A DNA stretch of 64,000 nt from Flavobacterium fontis (GTDB taxonomy: Bacteria > Bacteroidota > Bacteroidia > Flavobacteriales > Flavobacteriaceae): contig NZ_FQVQ01000008.1 in assembly GCF_900129405.1 (NCBI RefSeq), positions 1-64,000 on the forward strand, written 5' to 3'. The notes below the pieces were generated by a model. The model saw only the letters and a list, made by a program, of their open reading frames with translations, did no database searches and was not told where the DNA came from. The position numbers and the translations under genes were made by a program. Shown here piece by piece: positions 17,931 through 24,723 of the stretch. Positions within the stretch are counted from its first letter, which is position 1; each line of letters begins with the position of its first letter.

Positions 17931-18000
17931 GCTATTTATCAATTATAATGTAATTAGAAACATAGGGTTTTTAATACAAAACCACCCGAAGGTGGTTTTG
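17924..18000. repeat. 75-bp hairpin element, copy 1
   Basis: GGTTTCAGCTATTTATCAAT through the hairpin AAACCACC-CGAA-GGTGGTTT. It is nearly identical to 19716-19791. The hairpin reads cUUCGg on the minus strand and looks like a mobile terminator. Confidence 0.8.
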
Positions 18001-18013
18001 TTTTTAATTTATT

Positions 18014-18089
18014 CCGCAAAGTCGGGTCCCGATAGCTATCGGGATGCGAAGCATTGTGCATCATATGAACACTTTGCGTAGCAGTGGGT
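18014..18089. repeat. Family III repeat, copy 1
   Basis: Contains the perfect palindrome CCCGATAGCTATCGGG (18028-18043), then GAAGCATTGTGCAT and GAACACTTTGCGTAGC. It shares these with 23371-23443 and partly with 23867-23904. It marks the downstream edge of the immunity-gene array. Confidence 0.75.
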
Positions 18090-18132
18090 TTTCTTTTATC
18101 AATATTAAATACTATTTAGTTAAACAAACTTT

Positions 18133-18168
18133 TTAATCGCTTTCAATAACCCTTGCCAACTTGTAGCC
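18133..18168 (-). pseudogene. Orphan toxin tail without an immunity gene (module 14)
   Basis: An 11-codon open tail (GYKLARVIESD, stop at 18133) begins next to a CGCCATCGGGGG repeat edge, in the same arrangement as the other modules. No start codon or gene follows before 18089. It may be what is left after the immunity gene was lost. The shortness makes chance a real alternative. Confidence 0.3.
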
Positions 18169-18208
18169 CCCCCGCTGTATAACACTCGCCATCGGGGGCA
18201 GATTGCTA

Positions 18209-18682
18209 TTAATAATACCCTTGCTTTATTATTTCCCCATTTTTTGTAAAAACAATTGTGTAAGCATATTCATCAATAACTAAGTATTTTTCCACTATAT
18301 AAGTTCCATCATGTTGAATATTTTTTTTAAATACTTTAATCGTCATTGGAGTAGAAAAAATGTAATCAAATTGAAAAAATAAGGGATAAAAAGTATGATT
18401 TAAGTAAACATATCTATTGGAAGCTTTAATCCATTGGCTAATAGTAACATCATCTGGATTGTATTTTCGAATGCTAATCTCATAATGACCTTCATCATTT
18501 TTGTCTAGTAGAAAAAAAACAGAATCTTTTATCGATTTTAATTTTTCAACCAAGACTAGTTGAATATTTCCATGTAGTAAATAGGGGTGACTGTTTTCAA
18601 ATTCATTATTCTTAGTCAATGATTTTGAAGTTGAACAACCCAAAATAAAGATAATTAAAAAAAGTATTGTTATTTTTTTCAT
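18209..18682 (-). CDS. Putative immunity lipoprotein (module 13)
   Basis: A 157-residue lipoprotein: signal peptide with lipobox FILGC at Cys 16. The mature part is mixed beta-rich with 'DDVTISQWIKASNRYVYLNH' near the middle; no family recognised. The tail frame 18679-18741 ends TGA overlapping its ATG (ATGA), the layout of toxin-immunity pairs. A repeat lies on each side. I infer immunity from the context only; the protein would act in the periplasm or at a membrane surface. Confidence 0.65.
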   Translation of the reverse strand: MKKITILFLIIFILGCSTSKSLTKNNEFENSHPYLLHGNIQLVLVEKLKSIKDSVFFLLDKNDEGHYEISIRKYNPDDVTISQWIKASNRYVYLNHTFYPLFFQFDYIFSTPMTIKVFKKNIQHDGTYIVEKYLVIDEYAYTIVFTKNGEIIKQGYY

Positions 18683-18741
18683 TTTTTCACAGATTCCGTT
18701 AGTGCATCTAAACCGATATTATTATTAGTTGAAGTTGTACC
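18679..18741 (-). pseudogene. Toxin C-terminal remnant, 20 codons (module 13)
   Basis: Open frame from the repeat edge (GTTSTNNNIG...LTESVKK) to a TGA overlapping the next ATG by four bases. No start codon. Interpreted as the end of a displaced polymorphic toxin. Confidence 0.55.
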
Positions 18742-18929
18742 CCGATAGCGCGGATTTGCAATCCGTGCTAAAACAAATACAATACTATTACTTCTAATTC
18801 ATTTTGCAATCCGTGCTAATACAATGAATAGGCATATATAGTTTTTATCAAATATAGAAAAACGACATCATAAAGATGTAGTTTTAGCTTTTTACGTTGT
18901 GGGCACGGATTACAAATCCGCGCCATCGG
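18740..18929 (-). repeat. Family I RAYT-derived repeat, copy A
   Basis: About 190 bp. The left end is CCCCGATAGCGCGGATTTGC and the right end is GGCACGGATT...AATCCGCGCCATCGG, an inverted pair. On the minus strand, next to the left end, it still encodes LQNELEVIVLYLF-stop, the C-terminus of a RAYT. It also has a minus-strand TATATTTG box at 18849-18856 and an internal hairpin ACATC/GATGT. Confidence 0.85.
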
Positions 18930-18961
18930 ATTTAGGGTTATTCATTTCAAACTTTGATACA

Positions 18962-19393
18962 TTATCTGTCAATCCGTTTACATTCTTCAATTTTATCTTT
19001 AAAAAGATTCTTAATGGCAGTTTTATTTTTTGATTTTACATCAATAAAATAATCTTTTCCATCTTTAAAAATAAATACTTTTCCTTTAGGAGTTAAAGGA
19101 GATTGGTGTTCAACATTAGTTTTTGAACTGTAAAGAATATTGAACAAACCAATTTCTATTTTTTTATTATTTCCAATCAGAAGAATTCTTTTTGCTTTTT
19201 TATTATAAATTTTATTTTTGAAATCCTCATCTATTCCTATTTCAAATCCTCCCTCAGTTTCACAGACTGTAATATAATTGGTAGATTCTGTCGAATTTTC
19301 TGTTTCAACAGATAACACTACACTGTTTTTTTTACCACATGATATTTGAAGTATAATTAAAACCAAAACCAAAAACGATTTAATTACTTTCAT
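18962..19393 (-). CDS. Putative immunity lipoprotein (module 12)
   Basis: 143 residues with a lipoprotein signal (lipobox LQISC, Cys 19). The mature part is Lys-rich, with 'YITVCETEGGFEIGIDEDF' and 'KVFIFKDGKDYFIDVKSKN'. The tail frame 19398-19478 ends four bases before its ATG. Family I repeats flank the module. No family recognised; immunity is inferred from position. Confidence 0.65.
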   Translation of the reverse strand: MKVIKSFLVLVLIILQISCGKKNSVVLSVETENSTESTNYITVCETEGGFEIGIDEDFKNKIYNKKAKRILLIGNNKKIEIGLFNILYSSKTNVEHQSPLTPKGKVFIFKDGKDYFIDVKSKNKTAIKNLFKDKIEECKRIDR

Positions 19394-19397
19394 AAGT

Positions 19398-19478
19398 TTA
19401 TTTTATTTGGTTATAAATTCCTTGTTGCTGTCCATAGATTTCTTGTACTTGTCTTAATGGCATTATGGCTGGCTTAGC
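19398..19478 (-). pseudogene. Toxin C-terminal remnant, 26 codons (module 12)
   Basis: Open frame starting at the repeat edge (AKPAIMPLRQVQEIYGQQQG...QIK), stop TAA four bases before the downstream ATG. No start codon of its own that would give a sensible gene. Confidence 0.6.
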
Positions 19479-19717
19479 CCCCGATAGCGCGGATTTGCAA
19501 TCCGTGCTAAAACAAATACAATACTATTACTTCTAATTCATTTTGCAATCCGTACTAATACAATGAATAGGTATATATAGTTTTTATCAAATATAGAAAA
19601 ACGACATCATAAAGATGTAGTTTTAGCTTTTTACGTTGTGGGCACGGATTGAAAATCCGCGCCATCGGGTTGCAAATCCGCGCTATCAACCGTTGAACAT
19701 ATCCGCGCCATCGGGGG
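19478..19717 (-). repeat. Family I RAYT-derived repeat, copy B, with extra end units
   Basis: Same body as copy A with few differences. After GAAAATCCGCGCCATCGGG two further end units follow (TTGCAAATCCGCGCTATCAA, then ATATCCGCGCCATCGGGGG), so the right end is a composite. The same two-unit end is found next to the intact RAYT (21045-21102). Confidence 0.85.
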
Positions 19718-19791
19718 TTTCATCTATTTATCAATTATAATGTAATTAGAAATATAGAATTTTATAACACAAAACCACCCGAAGGTGGTTT
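19716..19791. repeat. 75-bp hairpin element, copy 2
   Basis: Near-identical to 17924-18000, including the hairpin AAACCACC-CGAA-GGTGGTTT. Here it is embedded between repeat units of the array. Confidence 0.8.
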
Positions 19792-19802
19792 ATGTACAGC
19801 TG

Positions 19803-19877
19803 TTATTACTTGTTTATCTGTGTGGTCACGGATTACAAATCCGCGCTATCGGGGTTGCAAATCCGCCATCGGGGGTT
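19803..19877. repeat. Solo family I end units
   Basis: TGTGGTCACGGATTACAAAT-CCGCGCTATCGGGG and a second unit GCAAATCCGCCATCGGGGG, without the body. They abut the stop of the module 11 gene. Confidence 0.75.
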
Positions 19878-19878
19878 A

Positions 19879-20328
19879 TTATTGCTTTTTATCATAGATT
19901 GTGCTATCATGTAAAAAATATTTCTGTTTTGGTTTTGAAACACTAATTATATCATCGACTGTAGTTTCTTTAATATAGTATTTATTTCTTTTAAACGAAG
20001 TTATCCCATATTTAGATTTGATAATATTTTTAAATAAGCGGCAATCAAAATCTATTGTTATGAAGTTACAGTTTTTCCAATCATAGATTGGAAAAACAAC
20101 AATATGTGAATTACTTTTCATGTATATCGTGATATCTTTCGTGGTCAATGTATCTGGATATGAAATTATAGATCCCTCACCGATAAAGTAACATTCACGC
20201 TTATTATCAACAATATAAAAACTTGTATTCGTTTGTTGTTTACCATTTATAAAAAAAGAAATATTCACATCCTTATTTCTTTCTAATAATAAGGAAACTA
20301 ATATTAAAAACATGATTTTTATTTCCAT
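19879..20328 (-). CDS. Putative immunity protein, membrane-anchored or exported (module 11)
   Basis: 149 residues. A hydrophobic start (MEIKIMFLILVSLLL) serves as a signal or anchor; there is no lipobox Cys. The remainder has alternating hydrophobic strands and a Lys-rich C-terminus. The tail frame 20333-20386 ends four bases before the ATG. The gene lies directly downstream of the RAYT unit. No family recognised. Confidence 0.6.
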   Translation of the reverse strand: MEIKIMFLILVSLLLERNKDVNISFFINGKQQTNTSFYIVDNKRECYFIGEGSIISYPDTLTTKDITIYMKSNSHIVVFPIYDWKNCNFITIDFDCRLFKNIIKSKYGITSFKRNKYYIKETTVDDIISVSKPKQKYFLHDSTIYDKKQ

Positions 20329-20332
20329 AATT

Positions 20333-20386
20333 TTAATTCAATATATTTAATAAGGCTTTCAATGAAACACTAAATTGAGTGCCACC
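20333..20386 (-). pseudogene. Toxin C-terminal remnant, 17 codons (module 11)
   Basis: GGTQFSVSLKALLNILN-stop, open from the edge of the RAYT unit to just before the next ATG. Confidence 0.55.
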
Positions 20387-21102
20387 CCGATAGCGCGGAT
20401 TTGCAATCCGTGCTAAAACAAATCCAATAAAATTACCTCTAAATCATTTTGCAAACCAGCATAGTTACGTGCAGAACTAAAGTAATAATCTTCTGGAAAT
20501 TGAACAATTTTATCTTTAACGGGATTGTTATGTATGTAATTTACTTTTTGTTTAATAAACCAATTCGTCTCAACGATTTCTGCATGATAGCCATCTTGCC
20601 AAACCTTGAATTGTTGCTCTCTCTTTAAATGTTGACAAGCCTTTTGAAAATAGTCCAACAACCATTCTCTTCTGCTTTCGGGTTCATTAATAATTACTTT
20701 AATAATATTCTTTGATGTGAATTTTTTAAAATCTCTAATTACATCCGATAAGATATAACCATTAGTTGCTTTACATAACAAATGAATATGGCTGCTCATC
20801 AAACAGTAAGCATAAACTTCTAAACCTTTATTTTGTTGGCAGTAATTGAGAGCCTTTATTATGATTTCTTTTTGGTTCAATCGAGTGAAAATATCAATCC
20901 ATCCAACGGTAGTAATGGTTATAAAATAGGCTTCCTCTGAAGTAGTGGCTTTGTACTTAGTTGACATTGGCGTATAAATTAAGAATCAAATATAAACAAA
21001 AACTACATCGTTTTGATGTAGTTTTTGTGTCTTTTCTTTGTAGGCACGGATTGCAAATCCGCGCTATCAACCGTTGAACATATCCGCGCCATCGGGGTTT
21101 AA
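20385..21102 (-). mobile_element. Complete RAYT unit with palindromic ends
   Basis: Left end CCCCGATAGCGCGGATTTGC; right end GGCACGGATTGCAAATCCGC followed by a second unit ATATCCGCGCCATCGGGG. It contains one transposase gene (20413-20967). The upstream region has the hairpin AACTACATC/GATGTAGTT and a TATATTTG box. Its ends match the family I repeats in this array. It is the likely parent of, or a close relative of, the source of those repeats. Confidence 0.85.
20413..20967 (-). CDS. REP-associated tyrosine transposase (RAYT, Y1/HUH family)
   Basis: A 184-residue single-strand DNA transposase related to IS200/IS605 TnpA. It has the N-terminal 'YFITITTVGWIDIF', the HUH motif SSHIHLL (His 60, His 62) and a catalytic Tyr at 144 in NYIHNNPVK. 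The basic 'HLKREQQFKVWQDGYHAE' segment is typical of RAYTs. It ends LQNDLEVILLDLF; these last codons lie inside the conserved repeat end. All key residues are present, so it may be active and could act on the GCGCGGATTT...AATCCG palindromes around it. It sits in the same orientation as the immunity genes. Confidence 0.92.
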   Translation of the reverse strand: MSTKYKATTSEEAYFITITTVGWIDIFTRLNQKEIIIKALNYCQQNKGLEVYAYCLMSSHIHLLCKATNGYILSDVIRDFKKFTSKNIIKVIINEPESRREWLLDYFQKACQHLKREQQFKVWQDGYHAEIVETNWFIKQKVNYIHNNPVKDKIVQFPEDYYFSSARNYAGLQNDLEVILLDLF

Positions 21103-21111
21103 TTTTCTACA

Positions 21112-21172
21112 ACCACGCGAAAGATTGACTTCGTCGAATTTCAATTCGCGCGGAAGCGGGGGATTCTAATTA
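21112..21172. repeat. Palindromic element of another family (CGCGAATTGAAATTCG)
   Basis: ACGCGAAAGATTGACTTCGT then CGAATTTCAATTCGCGCGG and AAGCGGGGG. The inner palindrome and the GCGGGGG edge resemble the other array repeats, but the sequence differs. It lies between the RAYT unit and the module 10 gene. Confidence 0.6.
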
Positions 21173-21195
21173 ATACTATTAATTATAATTCTAAA

Positions 21196-21546
21196 TTAAC
21201 GTATTTTATTATTAACTAAATCAAAAATTATAATATCGCCATTTAATTTATAAATTTTCAGATATGTTTTTCCTTTTTGTTTAATTACTGAATCTCCTTC
21301 CTCTATTACAGTGGCGAGTTTCCAATGAATTGATTGCTTGTAACCATTTAATATAATTTTATTTCCAAAGTGGTCGTTTGTATCAATTATTTTTTTTTGT
21401 ATAACCCCATCATACTCCTGCTTTTCAATATTTTCAAAGACTAATGTTTTTGAGGGTCCTTTTAAAATCATTGTAATTGAAAATATTACAAATCCAATTA
21501 CAAATAAAAACCAAATAAATTTAAACTTATTCATAAATTTAATCAT
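21196..21546 (-). CDS. Putative immunity protein, membrane-anchored (module 10)
   Basis: 116 residues (or 112 from the second Met). One transmembrane segment lies near residues 9-29 and is followed by a small exported domain with 'EYDGVIQKKIIDTNDHFGNK' and 'HWKLATVIEEGDSVIKQKGK'. Such short anchored domains are frequent next to toxins in this phylum. The tail frame 21539-21628 overlaps its start (AATGATTAA), as in coupled pairs. No family recognised. Confidence 0.65.
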   Translation of the reverse strand: MIKFMNKFKFIWFLFVIGFVIFSITMILKGPSKTLVFENIEKQEYDGVIQKKIIDTNDHFGNKIILNGYKQSIHWKLATVIEEGDSVIKQKGKTYLKIYKLNGDIIIFDLVNNKIR

Positions 21547-21628
21547 TGTTAGAATTGGAACTATATGTATTTGTTCTTCTATACATCACTCCTGCTCCAA
21601 TTTTTTCTGAAGGCGCTTGGAAAAACCC
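21539..21628 (-). pseudogene. Toxin C-terminal remnant, 29 codons (module 10)
   Basis: Open from the repeat edge (GFFQAPSEKIGAGVMYRRTN...SNND) to a TAA inside the start of the next gene. Confidence 0.6.
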
Positions 21629-21838
21629 CGATAGCGCGGATTTGCAATCCGTGCTAAAACAAATACAATACTATTACTTCTAATTCATTTTGCAATCCGT
21701 GCTAATACAATGAATAGGCATATATAGTTTTTATCAAATATAGAAAAACGACATCATAAAGATGTAGTTTTAGCTTTTTACGTTGTGGGCACGGATTGAA
21801 AATCCGCGCCATCGGGTTGCAAATCCGCGCTATCGGGA
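21626..21838 (-). repeat. Family I RAYT-derived repeat, copy E
   Basis: Nearly identical to copies A and B, including the LQNELEVIVLYLF-stop fossil. One extra end unit (TTGCAAATCCGCGCTATCGG) lies on the right. It separates modules 9 and 10. Confidence 0.85.
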
Positions 21839-21853
21839 GTGGGACATTACCCC

Positions 21854-22321
21854 TTAATCACACCAATTATCAATTGATTCTAATTTTGACAATATTTTTT
21901 TTGACTCAATCCCGTCAAAATTTCTTTCAAGAAAACCATCCGATGTGATATGATAAATATTTTTATTTTGATATGTTTCGGTTACATTACAATAAGTTGT
22001 AAAAAGTACTTTCTCTGTTTTCACGTCAAATTTTTCTAAATCATATCTAAATCCCATCGTTCCGTTTGTTCCAATATCAGTATTTGAAGATGATAAAAAA
22101 TAGACAGTTCTATTGACACTATCAATGTAGTAGGAATAGTGGAAATATAACATTAAGGGCTGTTTAAAACTTTTAATTATGCTTTCCTTTCCATCAATAA
22201 AAGAAATTAAAATTAGTTCCGCTTCGGGTGTGCCAACATTTTTTTCAACCAATTTTAATTCTTGAGAAAAACTCTTCAAGTTTAAAATCAATATCATCAA
22301 AGCTGTAATAAGATGTTTCAT
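21854..22321 (-). CDS. Putative immunity protein, exported (module 9)
   Basis: 155 residues with a cleavable signal peptide (to about 'LKSFSQ'). The mature domain has 'FHYSYYIDSVNRTVYFLSSS' and 'MGFRYDLEKFDVKTEKVLFT', which suggest a beta-propeller-like or lipocalin-like strand pattern. It starts one base after the stop of the toxin fragment at 22323, the closest toxin-immunity pair in the array. It would protect a periplasmic target, which fits a secreted hydrolase toxin. Confidence 0.7.
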   Translation of the reverse strand: MKHLITALMILILNLKSFSQELKLVEKNVGTPEAELILISFIDGKESIIKSFKQPLMLYFHYSYYIDSVNRTVYFLSSSNTDIGTNGTMGFRYDLEKFDVKTEKVLFTTYCNVTETYQNKNIYHITSDGFLERNFDGIESKKILSKLESIDNWCD

Positions 22322-22322
22322 T

Positions 22323-22684
22323 TTATTTTATAATTACGTTTTTATTTTCCGCTCTGTAAACAAATTTACCCATTTTACCATCGTTAACTATATTCTGAAG
22401 TTGTCCTTTAGTCGCATTTTGTTTTGAATTCAGATTTTGACTTCTGTAATCGGTATTTAAACTTGGATAATATTTGGAAATAAAATTATCCGCGCCTTTT
22501 TGAAATTCTTGTTGCAACGGATTAAGAGAAATACCTAATGCATTAGCCGGAGTTATAGAAGCTTGCTGTGACTTTATTTCATCATTTTTATCAAGACCCA
22601 ATGATTGGGATTGACCATTTAATGAAACCGCAAAACCAACCTCACCATCTAAAAACTGTCTTCCATGTTCAAGTTCATCAGCCT
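22323..22684 (-). pseudogene. Truncated polymorphic-toxin C-terminus, metallopeptidase-like (module 9)
   Basis: About 120 codons open from a repeat edge. It begins ADELEHGRQFLDGEVGFA and continues 'SQQASITPANALGISLNPLQ' to 'KMGKFVYRAENKNVIIK'. From memory, the opening resembles the HELxHxxQFxxG zinc-binding segment of Rhs-type peptidase toxins. The first His is replaced by Asp at the break and everything N-terminal is missing, so it cannot be active. A repeat end (22700-22737) lies immediately upstream. Confidence 0.65.
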
Positions 22685-22699
22685 AGTCTTTGGTTTTTA

Positions 22700-22737
22700 C
22701 TTTGTGGGCACGGATTGAAAATCCGCGCCATAGGGTT
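22700..22737 (-). repeat. Solo family I right-end unit
   Basis: TTTGTGGGCACGGATTGAAA-ATCCGCGCCATAGGG without body. It cuts the toxin fragment at 22684. Confidence 0.75.
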
Positions 22738-22787
22738 TTGTGGTTATTCTATAACTTATATGAAAGATTCGTGCTGTAGCGGGGAAT

Positions 22788-23318
22788 TTAATTTATATAA
22801 CTAATGTACTGCTTAACTTCTTTTATTACGTTATTATTGTCAAATATAAACATAAGTCTCATTACTGGACCATTTATGTTATCCACTAAATCTATTTCAA
22901 AGCCTGTATTCAATATGAATTCTGCACAAAGGTAGTTATCAATTGGTTTTGAAAAAATTAAGTAAAGTTTAGAATCTGATTTAGGTAATATTTTTTCTAG
23001 TAATAAATTCTCTTCACTTTTAAAAAAATATTTCTCACGATATGACTTAGCTCCATTTGAGTCTTCTTCAGTAAAATCATTTATTGGCATAAATTTAATG
23101 TACTTTGAGATATTAAAATCAATTACATAACTTTGTTTAATTTTCTTGTTTTTAAGCCAATATCCATGAAAATTATTTACTTTTTTTACGATTTCGTCAT
23201 TTGTTTTTAAGTAAATTATAGCACTTAAATACTTATTGTCAATAATATCATCTTCTGTTTGAGAATAAATATCCTATACAAAAAAAAACATAATTAAAAA
23301 ACACAACTTAATTTTCAT
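22788..23318 (-). pseudogene. Putative immunity gene with an amber codon in the signal peptide (module 8)
   Basis: From the ATG at 23318 the frame reads MKIKLCFLIMFFFV, a TAG at 23274-23276 (codon 15), then DIYSQTEDDIIDNKYL and on without break for 160 codons to 22788. TAG for CAG (Gln) is a single change, and the sequence reads as a cleavable signal peptide interrupted once. An internal Met would give only a 100-residue C-terminal piece (22788-23090). The tail frame 23315-23371 overlaps the start by ATGA. Either a recently inactivated gene or a sequencing error. Confidence 0.7.
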
Positions 23319-23371
23319 TTTCCATAATTTGTATAAACATAGTTGTAGGCGATTGCCCGTTTCTCAATTGC
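23315..23371 (-). pseudogene. Toxin C-terminal remnant, 18 codons (module 8)
   Basis: AIEKRAIAYNYVYTNYGK-stop, beginning at the family III repeat edge and overlapping the next ATG by four bases. Confidence 0.55.
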
Positions 23372-23534
23372 CCCCGCTGCGCATCCCGATAGCTTTCGGG
23401 ATGCTAAGCATTGTGCATAAAAGGAACACTTTGCGAAGCGGGGTAGAAGTATGATTTTCATTTTTACTCAATTTAATAACAATACCCAAAACCACACCTA
23501 TCAAAGGTGCTATTAAACTAATTATTTCTTTCAT
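23364..23534 (-). CDS. Small transmembrane ORF running into a repeat (module 7)
   Basis: 56 codons starting MKEIISLIAPLIGVVLGIVI, one membrane helix, six bases after the module 7 gene. From about residue 32 the frame is encoded by the family III repeat (23371-23443), so the natural C-terminus has probably been replaced. It may be a second immunity subunit or simply a fragment. Confidence 0.4.
   Translation of the reverse strand: MKEIISLIAPLIGVVLGIVIKLSKNENHTSTPLRKVFLLCTMLSIPKAIGMRSGGN
23371..23443. repeat. Family III repeat, copy 2
   Basis: CCCCCGCTGC, then the hairpin GCATCCCGATAGC/TTTCGGGATGC (23381-23404), then AAGCATTGTGCATAAAAGGA and CACTTTGCGAAGCGGGG. The outer ends CCCCGCT / AGCGGGG form an inverted repeat. 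Confidence 0.8.
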
Positions 23535-23539
23535 TTTTA

Positions 23540-23749
23540 TTAATTTTTAAATGCTGCAATAAAACAAATAATTGCACCCAATGCTGTAAGGATAATAAAA
23601 CCCCAGTCATCAACTATTCTAACCGTTTTATCATATCCAAAAAGTTTTAACCCTTTTTTCTTTTTATCACTTTTCCACCATCTATGATATACGCAGCCTA
23701 TAATCGACATTATTAAAAACAATATTCCTTTTAAAAAGTAATCATTCAT
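23540..23749 (-). CDS. Putative immunity protein, small membrane protein (module 7)
   Basis: 69 residues with two transmembrane segments (near 8-22 and 46-66) and a basic loop 'HRWWKSDKKKKGLKLFGYDK' between them. The size and layout suit an immunity protein against a membrane-active toxin, but no family is recognised. A remnant tail lies upstream (23753-23867) and a second tiny membrane ORF follows. Confidence 0.55.
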   Translation of the reverse strand: MNDYFLKGILFLIMSIIGCVYHRWWKSDKKKKGLKLFGYDKTVRIVDDWGFIILTALGAIICFIAAFKN

Positions 23750-23752
23750 AAT

Positions 23753-23867
23753 TTATTTGTTTTTATTCTTATCCGACGAAACAGCTCCTTCAATTACTGT
23801 TAATTTGGCTTTGTTGTGTTTTTCAAAACATCATTGCCAATTACATCATCAATCACAGGTGTAAAAC
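23753..23867 (-). pseudogene. Toxin C-terminal remnant, possibly frameshifted (module 7)
   Basis: From the repeat edge the frame reads GFTPVIDDVIGNDVLKN; a +1 shift near 23817 continues as KAKLTVIEGAVSSDKNKNK and stops three bases before the next ATG. Without the shift it ends earlier with TTKPN. Which frame is original is not clear. Confidence 0.45.
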
Positions 23868-23904
23868 CCGCTGCGCATAAAAGGAACATTTTGCGTAGCG
23901 GGGG
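23867..23904. repeat. Family III repeat, copy 3 (short)
   Basis: CCCGCTGCGCATAAAAGGAA then CATTTTGCGTAGCGGGGG. It is copy 2 with the inner hairpin deleted and both ends kept. Confidence 0.75.
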
Positions 23905-23927
23905 AAATAATAAATTTTCATTATAAA

Positions 23928-24503
23928 TTATCCTTCATTTTCTTCATCATCAAAAAAAACTTCCTTTATTTCTATTTCATTATTATTTTTAACTATAAAA
24001 TTAAATGTGTAACAGTTATCTGTTTCTGGCTTACAAATATTTACAAAAAAAACACTCTCTTTATCGGTCAGTTTTTCAATGTTAAATATTGAAAATTGAT
24101 AATCATCTAAACCACTAGGAATATATTTTTTAAAGTCATCCTTAGAAATTTTGATTTCAAAAATACTTTTATCTCCTTTTTCAATTTTTATATTCACTTT
24201 ATTGTCAAAAACAAACTTTTTTAGTTTTTGATTATTTTCTGAATATTCAAAATAATAGACTCTTTCTTTAGTTTCTATGATTTCATATTGAACTTTTGTA
24301 GCGTTTTTTAATGTATCTTTTTTTAAAATTACACTATTCGAAGAATTATTATTTATTTCTTTTCGAAGAGTATCATTGCTAATTGAATCACTTGTTATTT
24401 CTAATTCGTCAATGTTATTACTTTCATCTTTATTTATTTGTTGGTTACAACTTGATATAAACAACAGAGCAATTAAGGATAGAAGATATTTATTAATTTC
24501 CAT
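23928..24503 (-). CDS. Putative immunity lipoprotein (module 6)
   Basis: 191 residues with lipobox LFISSC (Cys 19), an Asn/Ser/Asp-rich linker, then a domain with 'VQYEIIETKERVYYFEYSEN' and an acidic C-terminus (DDEENEG). It starts inside the last codons of a short tail frame (overlap AATGGAAATTAA). No family recognised; repeats lie on both sides. Confidence 0.65.
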   Translation of the reverse strand: MEINKYLLSLIALLFISSCNQQINKDESNNIDELEITSDSISNDTLRKEINNNSSNSVILKKDTLKNATKVQYEIIETKERVYYFEYSENNQKLKKFVFDNKVNIKIEKGDKSIFEIKISKDDFKKYIPSGLDDYQFSIFNIEKLTDKESVFFVNICKPETDNCYTFNFIVKNNNEIEIKEVFFDDEENEG

Positions 24504-24540
24504 TTGTATTATTTTTTAATTCTTGCATGATTTCTTACTC
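24494..24540 (-). pseudogene. Very short toxin tail (module 6)
   Basis: About 13 codons (EIMQELKNNTNGN) overlapping the next ATG, with an in-frame TAA near the repeat edge. A second frame (RVRNHARIKK) is also open. The assignment is uncertain. Confidence 0.3.
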
Positions 24541-24677
24541 GCTAGCGCGGTTTTACAATTCGTAAGAATCCTTTACATTGACACATATATCAAATCTCAA
24601 AGTTGAATATACTACATTTAGATGACGTGTTTGCCTTTTACCGTGTGGGCGAAGATTGAAAATTAGCGCTATCGGGA
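24541..24677 (-). repeat. Family II repeat, copy 1
   Basis: GCTAGCGCGG left end, body with CCTTTACATTGACACATATA and GAATATACTACATTTAGATG, right end CCGTGTGGGCGAAGATTGAA...GCGCTATCGGG. The right end is related to family I; the body is diverged. Confidence 0.8.
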
Positions 24678-24723
24678 TTAACGACGACACTAATATAAAA
24701 TTGCAAATTAGAAGATCATCAAA

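Noticed and set aside
17794..18081. Plus-strand 95-codon frame in the GC-rich element
   Set aside because: The frame crosses two different repeat elements and has no protein-like composition or start context.
22568..22804. Plus-strand 78-codon frame
   Set aside because: It is antisense to the toxin fragment and a repeat end, with no start signal.
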